Shown here: positions 1 to 6,982 of the stretch, one piece after another
How positions within the stretch are numbered: position 1 is the first letter of the stretch
How the letters are laid out: each line of letters begins with the position of its first letter
Assembly: GCA_900539145.1 (NCBI GenBank)
Contig: UQAX01000008.1
Location: 11,372-75,371 of the forward strand
Reading direction: 5' to 3'
Length of the DNA stretch: 64,000 bases
From: an uncultured Blautia sp.
Lineage (GTDB): Bacteria; Bacillota; Clostridia; Lachnospirales; Lachnospiraceae
Program-made: the position numbers and the translations under genes
The notes under the pieces: generated by a model
What the model saw: only the letters and a program-made list of their open reading frames with translations
The model's database searches: none
What the model was told of the DNA's origin: nothing

Positions 1-413
1 CTAACAAGCTTTCAGGAGGACAAAAGCAGCGTGTTGCCATAGCAGGTGTTTTGGCAATGCACCCAAAATGTATTATTTTAGATGAGCCGACGGCGATGCT
101 GGATCCAAATGGCAGAAAAGAGGTTTTAGCCGCTGTTCATGAGCTGAATAAAACAGAGGGCATTACTGTAATTTTAATCACACATTATATGGAAGAGGTT
201 ATTGACTCCGACAAGGTTTTTGTGATGGATCAGGGACAGGTTGTGATGGAAGGAACTCCAAGAGAAATTTTCTCAAGAGTAGAGGAATTAAAGAAATATC
301 GTCTTGATGTGCCGCAGGTAACACTTCTTGCCCATGAATTAAAAAAGGCAGGAGTAGACCTTCCAGATGGAATACTTACGACAAAGGAATTGGTGGATAA
401 GCTATGTCATTAA
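1..413 (+). CDS. ecfA1: ECF transporter ATP-binding subunit EcfA1 (5'-truncated by window edge)
   Basis: ATPase of the energy-coupling factor module that powers vitamin or metal uptake with EcfA2, EcfT and an S component. Only the C-terminal part is present. The frame is open from base 3 and begins just before the ABC signature LSGGQ (bases 9-23), followed by Walker B with catalytic Glu ([10 protein letters not shown]) and the switch His (LITHYMEE). The C-terminal ECF-type extension is complete. The stop overlaps the start of ecfA2 by 10 bases, so the two are translationally coupled. Walker A lies outside the window. In related genomes this module follows rplQ, which is known synteny and not visible here. 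Confidence 0.93.
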   Translation, partial: NKLSGGQKQRVAIAGVLAMHPKCIILDEPTAMLDPNGRKEVLAAVHELNKTEGITVILITHYMEEVIDSDKVFVMDQGQVVMEGTPREIFSRVEELKKYRLDVPQVTLLAHELKKAGVDLPDGILTTKELVDKLCH

Positions 414-1264
414 AATTAGAACATGTTACGTACACTTATAATCCGGGAACTGCGTACGAAATGCACGCTTTAAAGGATATTTCCTTAGAAATTCCGGCAG
501 GACAGTTTGTGGGAATTATCGGTCATACAGGAAGCGGAAAATCAACCTTAATCCAGCATTTTAACGGGCTGATGCGCCCTACCTCAGGTATCGTATCTTA
601 CAAAGAGGAAAATATCTGGCAGGAAGCGTATTCTCTGAAACGTCTTCGCAGTCAGGTTGGCTTGGTTTTTCAATATCCGGAGCATCAGCTTTTTGAAGCG
701 GATGTTTTATCCGATGTATGTTTTGGACCGAAAAATCAGGGACTTTCCAACGAGGAAGCAGAGAAAAAGGCAATAGAGGCATTGCAGCAGGTAGGACTGA
801 AAGAAAAATATTATAAGAGCTCTCCTTTTGAACTGTCAGGAGGACAAAAACGCCGAGTTGCCATAGCAGGCGTTTTGGCAATGGAGCCGGAGGTGCTTAT
901 TTTGGACGAGCCTACCGCAGGACTTGACCCAAAAGGAAGAGATGAGATTTTAGACCAGATTGCTTATCTTCATGACCGGAGAAAGATTACCGTTATTCTG
1001 GTTTCCCACAGTATGGAGGATATTGCCAGATATGTAGAACGTATTCTGGTAATGAACAAGGGCGAAAAAGCTTTTGACGGTACCCCGAAGGAGGTCTTTG
1101 CACATTATAAAGAGCTGGAACAGATTGGGCTTGCAGCTCCTCAGATTACGTATATTATGAATGAACTTCAGGAAGCAGGATTTCCATGCGACTGTTCTGC
1201 GATTACCGTGGAGGAAGCAAAGGCAAGTATTTTAAAGGCACTGGAGAAAAGAAAAAATGATTAG
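404..1264 (+). CDS. ecfA2: ECF transporter ATP-binding subunit EcfA2
   Basis: Second ATPase of the ECF module, expected to heterodimerise with EcfA1 at the inner face of the membrane. At 286 aa it has the family's usual length. Visible motifs are Walker [10 protein letters not shown] at residues 40-48, Q-loop [10 protein letters not shown], signature LSGGQKRR near residue 145, Walker [13 protein letters not shown] and H-loop VSHSMED. The EHQLFE segment after the Q-loop is typical of ECF rather than import or export ATPases. It overlaps ecfA1 by 10 bases and ecfT by 8 bases, so one polycistronic message is expected. Confidence 0.96.
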   Translation: MSLKLEHVTYTYNPGTAYEMHALKDISLEIPAGQFVGIIGHTGSGKSTLIQHFNGLMRPTSGIVSYKEENIWQEAYSLKRLRSQVGLVFQYPEHQLFEADVLSDVCFGPKNQGLSNEEAEKKAIEALQQVGLKEKYYKSSPFELSGGQKRRVAIAGVLAMEPEVLILDEPTAGLDPKGRDEILDQIAYLHDRRKITVILVSHSMEDIARYVERILVMNKGEKAFDGTPKEVFAHYKELEQIGLAAPQITYIMNELQEAGFPCDCSAITVEEAKASILKALEKRKND

Positions 1265-2057
1265 AGATATTACCATAGGACAATATTATCCCGCAGACTC
1301 TGTTCTGCACCGTCTGGACCCCAGAACGAAATTTATTGGTACGTTTATTTATCTGGTTTCTCTTTTTGTAGCAGACTCTTTTTGGGGATATGTGATTGCC
1401 ACCTGTTTTTTGGCGGGGTTGATTATTTTATCAAAAGTACCCGTAAAATTCATGCTCAAGGGTCTGAAGCCGCTGTTTATTATTCTGTTAATTACAGTAG
1501 CGTTTAATTTATTTTTAGTACCGGGAGAGGTTATCTGGAGCTTTGGATTTTTGAAGCTTACCAGAGAAGGTATTGCACAGGCAATTAAAATCGGTATTCG
1601 ATTGATTTATCTGGTCATCGGTTCTTCTATTATGACATTGACGACCACACCAAACCAGCTTACAGACGGATTAGAAAGAATTTTACATCCGTTAAATAAA
1701 ATTCATGTGCCGGTACATGAAATTTCTATGATGATGTCCATTGCGCTGCGTTTTATTCCTATTTTATTGGAGGAAACCGATAAGATTATGAAGGCACAGA
1801 TTGCACGTGGAGCAGATTTTGAAAGCGGTAATTTAATTCAGAAGGCAAAAGGCTTAATTCCGCTGTTAGTTCCGTTGTTTATCTCAGCTTTTCGCCGTGC
1901 GGATGATTTGGCAATGGCAATGGAAGCAAGGTGTTATCATGGCGGTGATGACAGGACACAGATGAAACCTCTTGTTTATAAAAGCAGAGACTATGTAGCT
2001 TACGGTATTGCAGTGGTTTATCTGGCGATTGACATTGTCGTTCGTGTGCTTCTGTAA
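1257..2057 (+). CDS. ecfT: ECF transporter transmembrane subunit EcfT
   Basis: Membrane scaffold that couples the EcfA ATPases to interchangeable substrate-binding S components. The 266-aa protein has about five hydrophobic segments and the two family Ala-Arg coupling motifs, ARG at residues 183-185 and AR at 224-225, which contact the ATPases. It overlaps ecfA2 by 8 bases and precedes truA by 15 bases. No S component is encoded nearby, which fits a group II (shared) ECF module serving several unlinked S proteins. The substrate therefore cannot be read from this locus. Confidence 0.95.
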   Translation: MIRDITIGQYYPADSVLHRLDPRTKFIGTFIYLVSLFVADSFWGYVIATCFLAGLIILSKVPVKFMLKGLKPLFIILLITVAFNLFLVPGEVIWSFGFLKLTREGIAQAIKIGIRLIYLVIGSSIMTLTTTPNQLTDGLERILHPLNKIHVPVHEISMMMSIALRFIPILLEETDKIMKAQIARGADFESGNLIQKAKGLIPLLVPLFISAFRRADDLAMAMEARCYHGGDDRTQMKPLVYKSRDYVAYGIAVVYLAIDIVVRVLL

Positions 2058-2072
2058 GCAGAGGAGTATATT

Positions 2073-2810
2073 ATGAAACGTGTAAAGCTGACAGTTGCTT
2101 ATGATGGAACAAATTATTGCGGTTGGCAGGTGCAGCCAAATGGCATAACCGTTCAGGAGGTTTTAAATCAGTGTTTATCTGAGTTTACAGGAGAGAATAT
2201 TGAAACCATCGGAGCCAGCAGGACAGATGCAGGGGTTCATGCTTTGGGAAATGTAGTGGTATTTGATACGGAAATGAGAATGCCGGGAGATAAATTTTCC
2301 TTTGCATTAAATCAAAGGCTGCCGGAGGATATTCGTATTCAGAAATCAGAAGAAGTGGATGCTGATTTTCATCCCCGCTATGTAAAAAGCCAAAAAACCT
2401 ATGAATATCGGATTTTAAATTGCCGTTTTCCAATTCCAACAGAGAGGTTTTACTCTCATTTTACCTACATTCCATTAGATGTAGATAAGATGAAGGAGGC
2501 TGCATCTTATCTGATAGGAGAACATGATTTTAAGAGCTTTTGTGGTACAGGAGCTCAGGTAAAAACCACGGTAAGAACAGTAAAAGAAATCCAAATTGAG
2601 AAAAGCGGAGATAGAATTACAATTCGCATTACAGGAGAAGGCTTCTTATACAATATGGTTCGAATTATAGCCGGAACGCTTATGGATATTGGCGGAGGAC
2701 TGTACCCACCTGAGAAAATGAAGGAAATTCTGGAGGCAAAAGACAGAAAAAAGGCAGGACCAACGGCGCCTGCAAGGGGACTTACCTTAATGAAAATACA
2801 ATATTTTTAA
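2073..2810 (+). CDS. truA: tRNA pseudouridine(38-40) synthase TruA
   Basis: Converts uridines 38-40 of the tRNA anticodon stem-loop to pseudouridine. The 245-aa length is normal. The catalytic aspartate is in GASRTDAGVHA (D52). The conserved LYNMVRIIAGTL segment and the C-terminal GLTLMKIQY also match the family. It follows ecfT by 15 bases with SD gaggag, so it is the last gene of the ECF operon. Linkage of truA to ecfT and ribosomal protein genes is common in Firmicutes. A strong hairpin terminator follows. Confidence 0.97.
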   Translation: MKRVKLTVAYDGTNYCGWQVQPNGITVQEVLNQCLSEFTGENIETIGASRTDAGVHALGNVVVFDTEMRMPGDKFSFALNQRLPEDIRIQKSEEVDADFHPRYVKSQKTYEYRILNCRFPIPTERFYSHFTYIPLDVDKMKEAASYLIGEHDFKSFCGTGAQVKTTVRTVKEIQIEKSGDRITIRITGEGFLYNMVRIIAGTLMDIGGGLYPPEKMKEILEAKDRKKAGPTAPARGLTLMKIQYF

Positions 2811-2818
2811 AATGAAAA

Positions 2819-2884
2819 GAGGCTGTCACAGGAAAGGATGACCAAGAGTATTCTTGATAGGACTTTCCTGTAACAGCCTTTTTG
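2819..2884. terminator. Bidirectional rho-independent terminator between truA and the YitT gene
   Basis: Inverted repeat GGCTGTCACAGGAAAG (2821-2836) against CTTTCCTGTAACAGCC (2863-2878), with one mismatch. It is followed by a T run on the plus strand and preceded by an A run, so it can stop both converging transcripts. Confidence 0.85.
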
Positions 2885-2888
2885 TAAA

Positions 2889-3761
2889 TTAGTGAGGTTT
2901 AAAGCCTTCTCCCAATACTTCATTGGACTCCATGATGATAATGAAGGCTTTTGGGTCAATTTCTTTTATTGCATTTCGGATGATATACATCTGCTTATTA
3001 TTGCAGGCGCACATAACCACATCTTTGTTCTCACCGGAATAACTGCCCTCTGCTTTTAAGAAAGTAGCGCCCCTGGCAGTGACTTCATCGATTTTCTGAG
3101 CCACTTCTTTGGCATAATCGGTGACAATCAACGTCATTTTTCCTGCATCAATGCCGTACATTACCTTATCTACAACGGTTGATAAAAGAAAGCTGATAAT
3201 CATACCGTAAATCAAGCTGTCAATATCTTTGGAAACAATGGCAGTTCCTAAAAGTACAATTAAAGCATCCATAGCAAAAGCAATTTTTCCTAAAGTAAGA
3301 TGAGGGTTTAAAGCCTTTAAAGTAAGCATGACAAAATCTGCACCTCCCGTAGAGGAGTCACGCATATAAATCAGTGCAAATCCCAAACCGGATAAAACAC
3401 CGGTACAAATCGCTGCCAACATTCTGTCACCCTGATAGACCGGAAACAGCGGTGCAGCGTAGTCCATGAGAATGGATGTAATTAAGATTGTTCGCAGGGA
3501 ACGGAGAAAGAAATCACGTCCTAAAATACGAAAACAGCAAAGTGCAATGGGAATATTTAAGAGTAAAGCTACCTTACCAATGGGTAAGCCCCACAGATGG
3601 TAGAAGATTAAGGCAATTCCGTTAAGCCCCACAACAGGAAATTCCGATGCGGCGGCAAAGTTATATGTGGCAAGTGCAATCAATACACCGCCTAAAATAT
3701 CGATAGAAATATCCATGCTCCATTTTTTTACATACCACATGGTTGGATGATTTTTTTTCAT
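2889..3761 (-). CDS. YitT family membrane protein (DUF161/DUF2179)
   Basis: Membrane protein of unknown function. About five hydrophobic segments occupy roughly the first 200 residues and a soluble DUF2179-type domain forms the C-terminal third (residues about 205-290; VTARGATFLKAEGSYSG, then KEIDPKAFIII). An open frame extends 26 codons upstream, but the start at 3761 (MKKNHPTMW) has an SD GGAGGG eight bases away and gives a normal 290-aa protein, so I place the start there. It is transcribed alone from a strong promoter at 3844-3873 and ends at a bidirectional terminator. The family function is not established. Confidence 0.88.
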   Translation of the reverse strand: MKKNHPTMWYVKKWSMDISIDILGGVLIALATYNFAAASEFPVVGLNGIALIFYHLWGLPIGKVALLLNIPIALCCFRILGRDFFLRSLRTILITSILMDYAAPLFPVYQGDRMLAAICTGVLSGLGFALIYMRDSSTGGADFVMLTLKALNPHLTLGKIAFAMDALIVLLGTAIVSKDIDSLIYGMIISFLLSTVVDKVMYGIDAGKMTLIVTDYAKEVAQKIDEVTARGATFLKAEGSYSGENKDVVMCACNNKQMYIIRNAIKEIDPKAFIIIMESNEVLGEGFKPH

Positions 3762-3843
3762 AATGATGCCCTCCTTTGGCTGAAAAGAAAAAAGCGTGTA
3801 CGAATTATACAAATATAATCCGCAAACGCTCTTTTCCACTACT

Positions 3844-3873
3844 AGTATACACGGAAAAAGCGAAAAAGGTCAA
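3844..3873 (-). promoter_or_regulatory. Sigma-A promoter of the YitT-family gene
   Basis: On the minus strand, -35 TTGACC (3868-3873) and -10 TATACT (3844-3849) with an 18-base spacer. It lies about 85 bases upstream of the chosen start. Confidence 0.75.
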
Positions 3874-3978
3874 GTGTTTAAAAAAATTAGTACAGAAAAA
3901 GAGGTCAAGTCTAGAGAAAATATTATTTGTTTGCTATACTGTATCTTATAGAATTCCTCTGTAAAGTGGAGGAAAAAT

Positions 3979-4872
3979 ATGAATACATTATTAAAAAATC
4001 TTACAATTAAAAATAATTTTATGTTTGCAGCAGTGATGTCAAATGAGGAAAACTGTAAAGGCTTTTTGGAACGTGTGCTTCCTATTAAAATTAATTATGT
4101 GGAAATCAACACAGAGAAAAATATTGTTTACCATCCGGAGTATAAAGGAGTTCGTCTGGATGTTTATGCAAAAGATGAAAACAATACACGTTACAATATA
4201 GAGATGCAGGTATTAAAACAACCAGCATTAGGACGCAGAAGCCGTTACTATCAAAGCCAGATGGATATGGAGCTTTTGGCAAAAGGATGTGAATATGCAG
4301 AATTGCCTGACAGTTATGTGATTTTTCTCTGCGACTTTGATCCTTTCGGAGAAGGAAAATATCGTTATACTTTTCGTACAATCTGCGAGGAAACGGAGAA
4401 AGCTTCTCTAAAAGACGGGCGGTGTATTGTGTTTTTAAATACTTGCGGAAGAAATGAAGAAAATATACCACAGGAATTACTTTCTTTTCTGAAATTTGTG
4501 CATGCAGACTTAAAAGAAAGCCAGAAAGACTTTCAAGATGATTATGTAAGACAGGTACAGAAATCAGTTACAGATATTAAAGCAAGCAGGGAAATGGAGG
4601 AGAGATTTATGCTTTTGGAAGAGTTGCTAAAAGACGAACACAGGCAAGGCGTTCAGGAGGGCATTCAAAAAGGTATTCAAAAAGGTGAACTAAAAGCGAC
4701 AAGAGAAATACTTGAAATGACGCTGGTAAAATTTGGACAATTACCGGACGATTTTTTAAAAACGTTATATGAACAGCAAGATACGGGGATAATCAAAAGT
4801 TGGATACAGATAGCATTAACAGTGCAGTCGTTGGATGAATTTATTTCTAAAATATGCTACTACAGTGAATAA
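3979..4872 (+). CDS. Rpn-family PD-(D/E)XK nuclease / putative transposase
   Basis: 297-aa member of the recombination-promoting nuclease (Rpn, YhgA-like) family, known or predicted DNA endonucleases that spread in gut Firmicutes. The PD-(D/E)XK core is visible: VRLDVYAKDE with D61, then NIEMQV with E75 and Q77 (ExQ variant). The C-terminal region carries the tandem EGIQKGIQKGE heptad-like repeat usual for the family, produced by repeated DNA at about 4651-4690. The start has SD ggagga eight bases upstream. No terminal inverted repeats are evident, and it stands alone beside a gene-poor stretch. Independent mobility is possible but not shown. Confidence 0.85.
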   Translation: MNTLLKNLTIKNNFMFAAVMSNEENCKGFLERVLPIKINYVEINTEKNIVYHPEYKGVRLDVYAKDENNTRYNIEMQVLKQPALGRRSRYYQSQMDMELLAKGCEYAELPDSYVIFLCDFDPFGEGKYRYTFRTICEETEKASLKDGRCIVFLNTCGRNEENIPQELLSFLKFVHADLKESQKDFQDDYVRQVQKSVTDIKASREMEERFMLLEELLKDEHRQGVQEGIQKGIQKGELKATREILEMTLVKFGQLPDDFLKTLYEQQDTGIIKSWIQIALTVQSLDEFISKICYYSE

Positions 4873-5217
4873 TAAGTAAACGCTACATTGACTTGTCTAA
4901 TTAGCCATTTGCTGCGTTGCTGTCAATCAGCGTAGCCGCCACTATGTTTCATTCTTCCGTCTTGCATCTGGAGTAATTATTCCGCGTCAATATAGCAGAA
5001 ATTTATTTTTCGCTATACTAGTCAAAAATCAAGTCAAAATACCTGCAAATCTTTGTGAGTTATTTATCACAGAAGATTTGCAGGGAAATCAAAAACATTT
5101 CAACGCCGTTTCAGGCAAAAATTCAAAAAAACAGAGGAATTCTATTTTAAATTTTATTGTTTAATATAAGAAGTATGAGAGAAAAAGAAAGATTATTGTA
5201 AAAGATTTAGAAGATGT
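4873..5217. other. Gene-poor stretch with possible relic sequence and a long hairpin
   Basis: I find no convincing gene here. Bases about 4881-4990 look richer in GC than the flanks and contain paired segments (GCTAC/GTAGC and ATTGAC/GTCAAT), but all frames are broken. A 12+5 bp hairpin lies at 5042-5084. The remainder, to about 5190, is A+T-rich with no recognisable signal. The stretch follows the Rpn nuclease directly and may be the 3' part of its element or decayed sequence. Confidence 0.5.
5042..5084. repeat. Long imperfect hairpin (inverted repeat)
   Basis: CCTGCAAATCTT (5042-5053) pairs with AAGATTTGCAGG (5073-5084). It is extended inward by TGTGA/TCACA with a single-base bulge and an 8-base loop. 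There is no T run on the plus strand and only a weak one on the minus strand, so a terminator role is uncertain. Confidence 0.7.
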
Positions 5218-5225
5218 GGTATAAT
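5196..5225 (+). promoter_or_regulatory. Promoter whose -10 lies inside the first branched repeat
   Basis: -35 TTGTAA (5196-5201), 18-base spacer, perfect -10 TATAAT (5220-5225). The -10 is also part of the left outer arm of the structured repeat, so the transcript would start within that repeat and read toward the small membrane protein gene. Confidence 0.6.
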
Positions 5226-5296
5226 GTTTGCACAGAGTGCAAACCAAGCCGATATAATCGGCTTGCCGTCGCAAGGCATCGGATTATACCGTCAAG
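5218..5296. repeat. Branched palindromic repeat, copy 1
   Basis: The outer stem GGTATAAT (5218-5225) pairs with ATTATACC (5283-5290) and encloses two perfect hairpins: TTTGCAC-AGA-GTGCAAA (5227-5243) and CAAGCCGAT-ATA-ATCGGCTTG (5245-5265). A conserved CCGTCGC tract follows the second hairpin, and GTCAAG follows the outer arm. A near-identical copy lies at 5350-5426. Confidence 0.85.
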
Positions 5297-5349
5297 CTAC
5301 GGCTTGAAAAGTAAATACCCTAAAGGGTGCTTCCTTTTCTGCGCACGTA

Positions 5350-5426
5350 GTATAATGATTGCACGAAGTGCAAACCAAGCCGATACAATCGGCTTGCCGT
5401 CGCGAGGCCCGGATTATACCGTCAAG
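5350..5426. repeat. Branched palindromic repeat, copy 2
   Basis: Same architecture as copy 1: outer arms GTATAAT (5350-5356) and ATTATAC (5413-5419), hairpin TTGCAC-GAA-GTGCAA, then CAAGCCGAT-ACA-ATCGGCTTG. Differences from copy 1 fall mainly in the three-base loops, while stems are kept. It ends 32 bases before the start of the next gene. Between the copies are two further small hairpins (TCAAGC-TACG-GCTTGA at 5292-5307 and ACCC-TAAA-GGGT). Confidence 0.85.
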
Positions 5427-5457
5427 CCAATAAAATATTTTGTAAGGAGATTTTAAC

Positions 5458-5721
5458 ATGAGTCAGGAAAAAGTAGATAGATATAAAAAAGAGAAAGCAA
5501 ACCGTGCCAAAATCCAAAAGAAGGAGAAAAGGGTTTTATTTTTAGAAAAGTGTGCGATTGCCGCTGTCTGTGTAGCAGCAATAGGATGGATTGGATATTC
5601 CGCATATAATCTGGCAATGAGACCGGATCCAAATGCAGAACAGGAAGTTGTTACAACAGAAATGGATGTTACAGCTTTAAATGATTATTTAGCAGGACTT
5701 TCCGCAGAAGAAGCAGAATAA
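5458..5721 (+). CDS. Small membrane-anchored protein of unknown function
   Basis: 87 aa. A strongly basic N-terminus (residues 1-27, many Lys/Arg) is followed by one hydrophobic segment (about residues 29-52, LEKCAIAAVCVAAIGWIGYSAY). An acidic tail ends in LSAEEAE. The composition suggests a single-pass protein with the basic end in the cytoplasm. I recognise no family. SD ggaga lies upstream, and the nitroreductase gene follows after 16 bases, so they are probably cotranscribed from a promoter in or before the tandem structured repeats. Confidence 0.75.
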   Translation: MSQEKVDRYKKEKANRAKIQKKEKRVLFLEKCAIAAVCVAAIGWIGYSAYNLAMRPDPNAEQEVVTTEMDVTALNDYLAGLSAEEAE

Positions 5722-5737
5722 ATAAAAGGGTGAGTTT

Positions 5738-6475
5738 ATGGAAAACCGTACAATACAAGAGCTTTTTTCAAGAAAATCCGTAAGAGTCTTTTCTGATGAA
5801 AAAATTACGGAAGAAGAAAAAAAGTTAATTTTAGAAGCAGCAATACAAGCGCCCACGGCGGGAAATATGTCTCTGTTCAGTATTCTCGATATTCAGTCTC
5901 AGGAGATTAAGGACGTTCTTGCAAAGAGATGTGATAACCAGAATTTTATTGCAGAAGCACCTGTGGTACTGGTTTTTCTGGCAGATTATCAGAGATGGTG
6001 TGACGTATTGGAAAGCTATGAAATGACAATTCCGCCAATGGGAGAAGGGGACTTGTTTTTAGCAATGCAGGACTGTATCATTGCGGCACAGAATGCAGTT
6101 GTGGCGGCAGAGTCTATGGGAATAGGTTCCTGTTATATTGGAGATATTCTGGAACATTATGAGGATAATCAAAAGCTTCTGAATTTACCGAAATATGTGC
6201 TGCCTGTTTCCATGCTGGTTTTGGGAAGACCTACGAAACAGCAGAAAAATCGAACAAAGCCGGAACGTTTTAAAGTGGAAGATATCGTTTTTACGAATAC
6301 TTATCCGGATAAAGATACAGAAGAAACAAGAGAAGCGTTTAAGCGAAAATTAAATGTAGATGATGCGGAATTGAAGCAGCGTCTTGAGAGATACAGCAAA
6401 AGAAAATTTGAAGCTGAGTTTCGTATGGAAATGAACCGTTCATCAACGGCAATGATAAAAAGCTGGAATAAGTAA
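5738..6475 (+). CDS. Nitroreductase family protein
   Basis: 245-aa FMN-dependent oxidoreductase of the NfsA/FRP-like nitroreductase fold, reducing nitro compounds, quinones or flavin with NAD(P)H. Family features are the N-terminal RKSVRVFSDEKIT, the flavin phosphate-binding APTAGNMSLFS near residues 39-49, the central EAPVVLVFLAD, MGIGSCYIGDI, and VLGRPTKQQKNRTKP near residues 197-211. The physiological substrate cannot be told. It follows the small membrane protein gene by 16 bases and ends at a clear terminator. Confidence 0.88.
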   Translation: MENRTIQELFSRKSVRVFSDEKITEEEKKLILEAAIQAPTAGNMSLFSILDIQSQEIKDVLAKRCDNQNFIAEAPVVLVFLADYQRWCDVLESYEMTIPPMGEGDLFLAMQDCIIAAQNAVVAAESMGIGSCYIGDILEHYEDNQKLLNLPKYVLPVSMLVLGRPTKQQKNRTKPERFKVEDIVFTNTYPDKDTEETREAFKRKLNVDDAELKQRLERYSKRKFEAEFRMEMNRSSTAMIKSWNK

Positions 6476-6489
6476 AGAGTACAAAAATA

Positions 6490-6514
6490 GCACCGCCTAT
6501 GCGGTGCCTTTTTC
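6490..6514. terminator. Rho-independent terminator, both directions
   Basis: GCACCGC-CTAT-GCGGTGC followed by CTTTTTC, and preceded by ACAAAAA. It serves the nitroreductase gene on the plus strand and the converging cold-shock gene on the minus strand. Confidence 0.92.
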
Positions 6515-6542
6515 TCATTAGAATATTCTAAATGCCGAAAAA

Positions 6543-6743
6543 TTATAATTTTTCAACGTTAGCAGCCTGCATTCCGCGAGCGCCTTCTGTTAAATCATAA
6601 CTTACAGCCTGACCTTCTTCTAAAGATTTGAAGCCTTCTCCATTGATTGCAGAGAAATGTACGAAAACGTCCTGTCCGTCTTCTCCTGTGATAAATCCGT
6701 ATCCTTTTTCTGCGTTGAACCATTTAACAGTTCCCTTGTTCAT
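6543..6743 (-). CDS. Cold-shock protein (CspA/CspB family)
   Basis: 66-aa single cold-shock domain, a nucleic-acid chaperone that binds single-stranded RNA/DNA. RNP1 KGYGFI (residues 13-18) and RNP2 VFVHF (26-30) are intact. The SD GGAGG is well placed. The gene has its own strong promoter (6880-6908) and an untranslated leader of about 130 bases holding a 67-base hairpin, typical of post-transcriptionally controlled csp genes. It converges on the nitroreductase gene across a shared terminator. Which paralogue this is cannot be decided here. Confidence 0.95.
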   Translation of the reverse strand: MNKGTVKWFNAEKGYGFITGEDGQDVFVHFSAINGEGFKSLEEGQAVSYDLTEGARGMQAANVEKL

Positions 6744-6782
6744 AGTGTTACCTCCATAAAAATAAAAATGGCTGGATAAAAA

Positions 6783-6849
6783 ATTAAATGGTCTTTAGAG
6801 ATAATATTATGTATAAAAATGATAATACTCTCTCTAAAAACCATTTAAT
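6783..6849 (-). promoter_or_regulatory. Long hairpin in the csp 5' leader (candidate RNA thermosensor)
   Basis: ATTAAATGGT pairs with ACCATTTAAT at the base (6840-6849/6783-6792). A G-U pair and an 8-bp TTTAGAGA/TCTCTAAA stem follow, capped by a further AU-rich pairing region. It lies entirely between the csp promoter and the SD, 39 bases upstream of the start codon. Confidence 0.7.
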
Positions 6850-6879
6850 ACTAATATCCAATATATCTTTGACATGATT

Positions 6880-6908
6880 AGTATATTCCTTCGATGTGTA
6901 AAAGTCAA
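6880..6908 (-). promoter_or_regulatory. Sigma-A promoter of the cold-shock gene
   Basis: Minus strand -35 TTGACT (6903-6908), 17-base spacer, -10 TATACT (6880-6885). It is back-to-back with the pyrC promoter, the two -35 boxes being 13 bases apart. Confidence 0.85.
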
Positions 6909-6921
6909 GGGAAAAGTGTAA

Positions 6922-6950
6922 TTGACGAAAGAAAATGTGTGTGTTACTAT
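6922..6950 (+). promoter_or_regulatory. Sigma-A promoter of the pyrC operon
   Basis: -35 TTGACG (6922-6927), 17-base spacer, -10 TACTAT (6945-6950). The leader is only about 25 bases, leaving no room for a PyrR-type attenuator. Confidence 0.8.
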
Positions 6951-6982
6951 TTATATAATAATCAGAAAGGATATGAAAATCT

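Noticed and set aside
4651..4690. Novel tandem repeat in the Rpn gene
   Set aside because: The repeated EGIQKGIQKG segment is a usual C-terminal feature of this family.
5218..5426. A CRISPR array
   Set aside because: There are only two copies, the units are internally palindromic, and the spacing region is itself structured rather than a unique spacer.
5214..5456. An 80-codon open frame across the tandem palindromic repeats
   Set aside because: It simply translates both repeat copies; its repeats are DNA-structure driven, and it lacks an SD.
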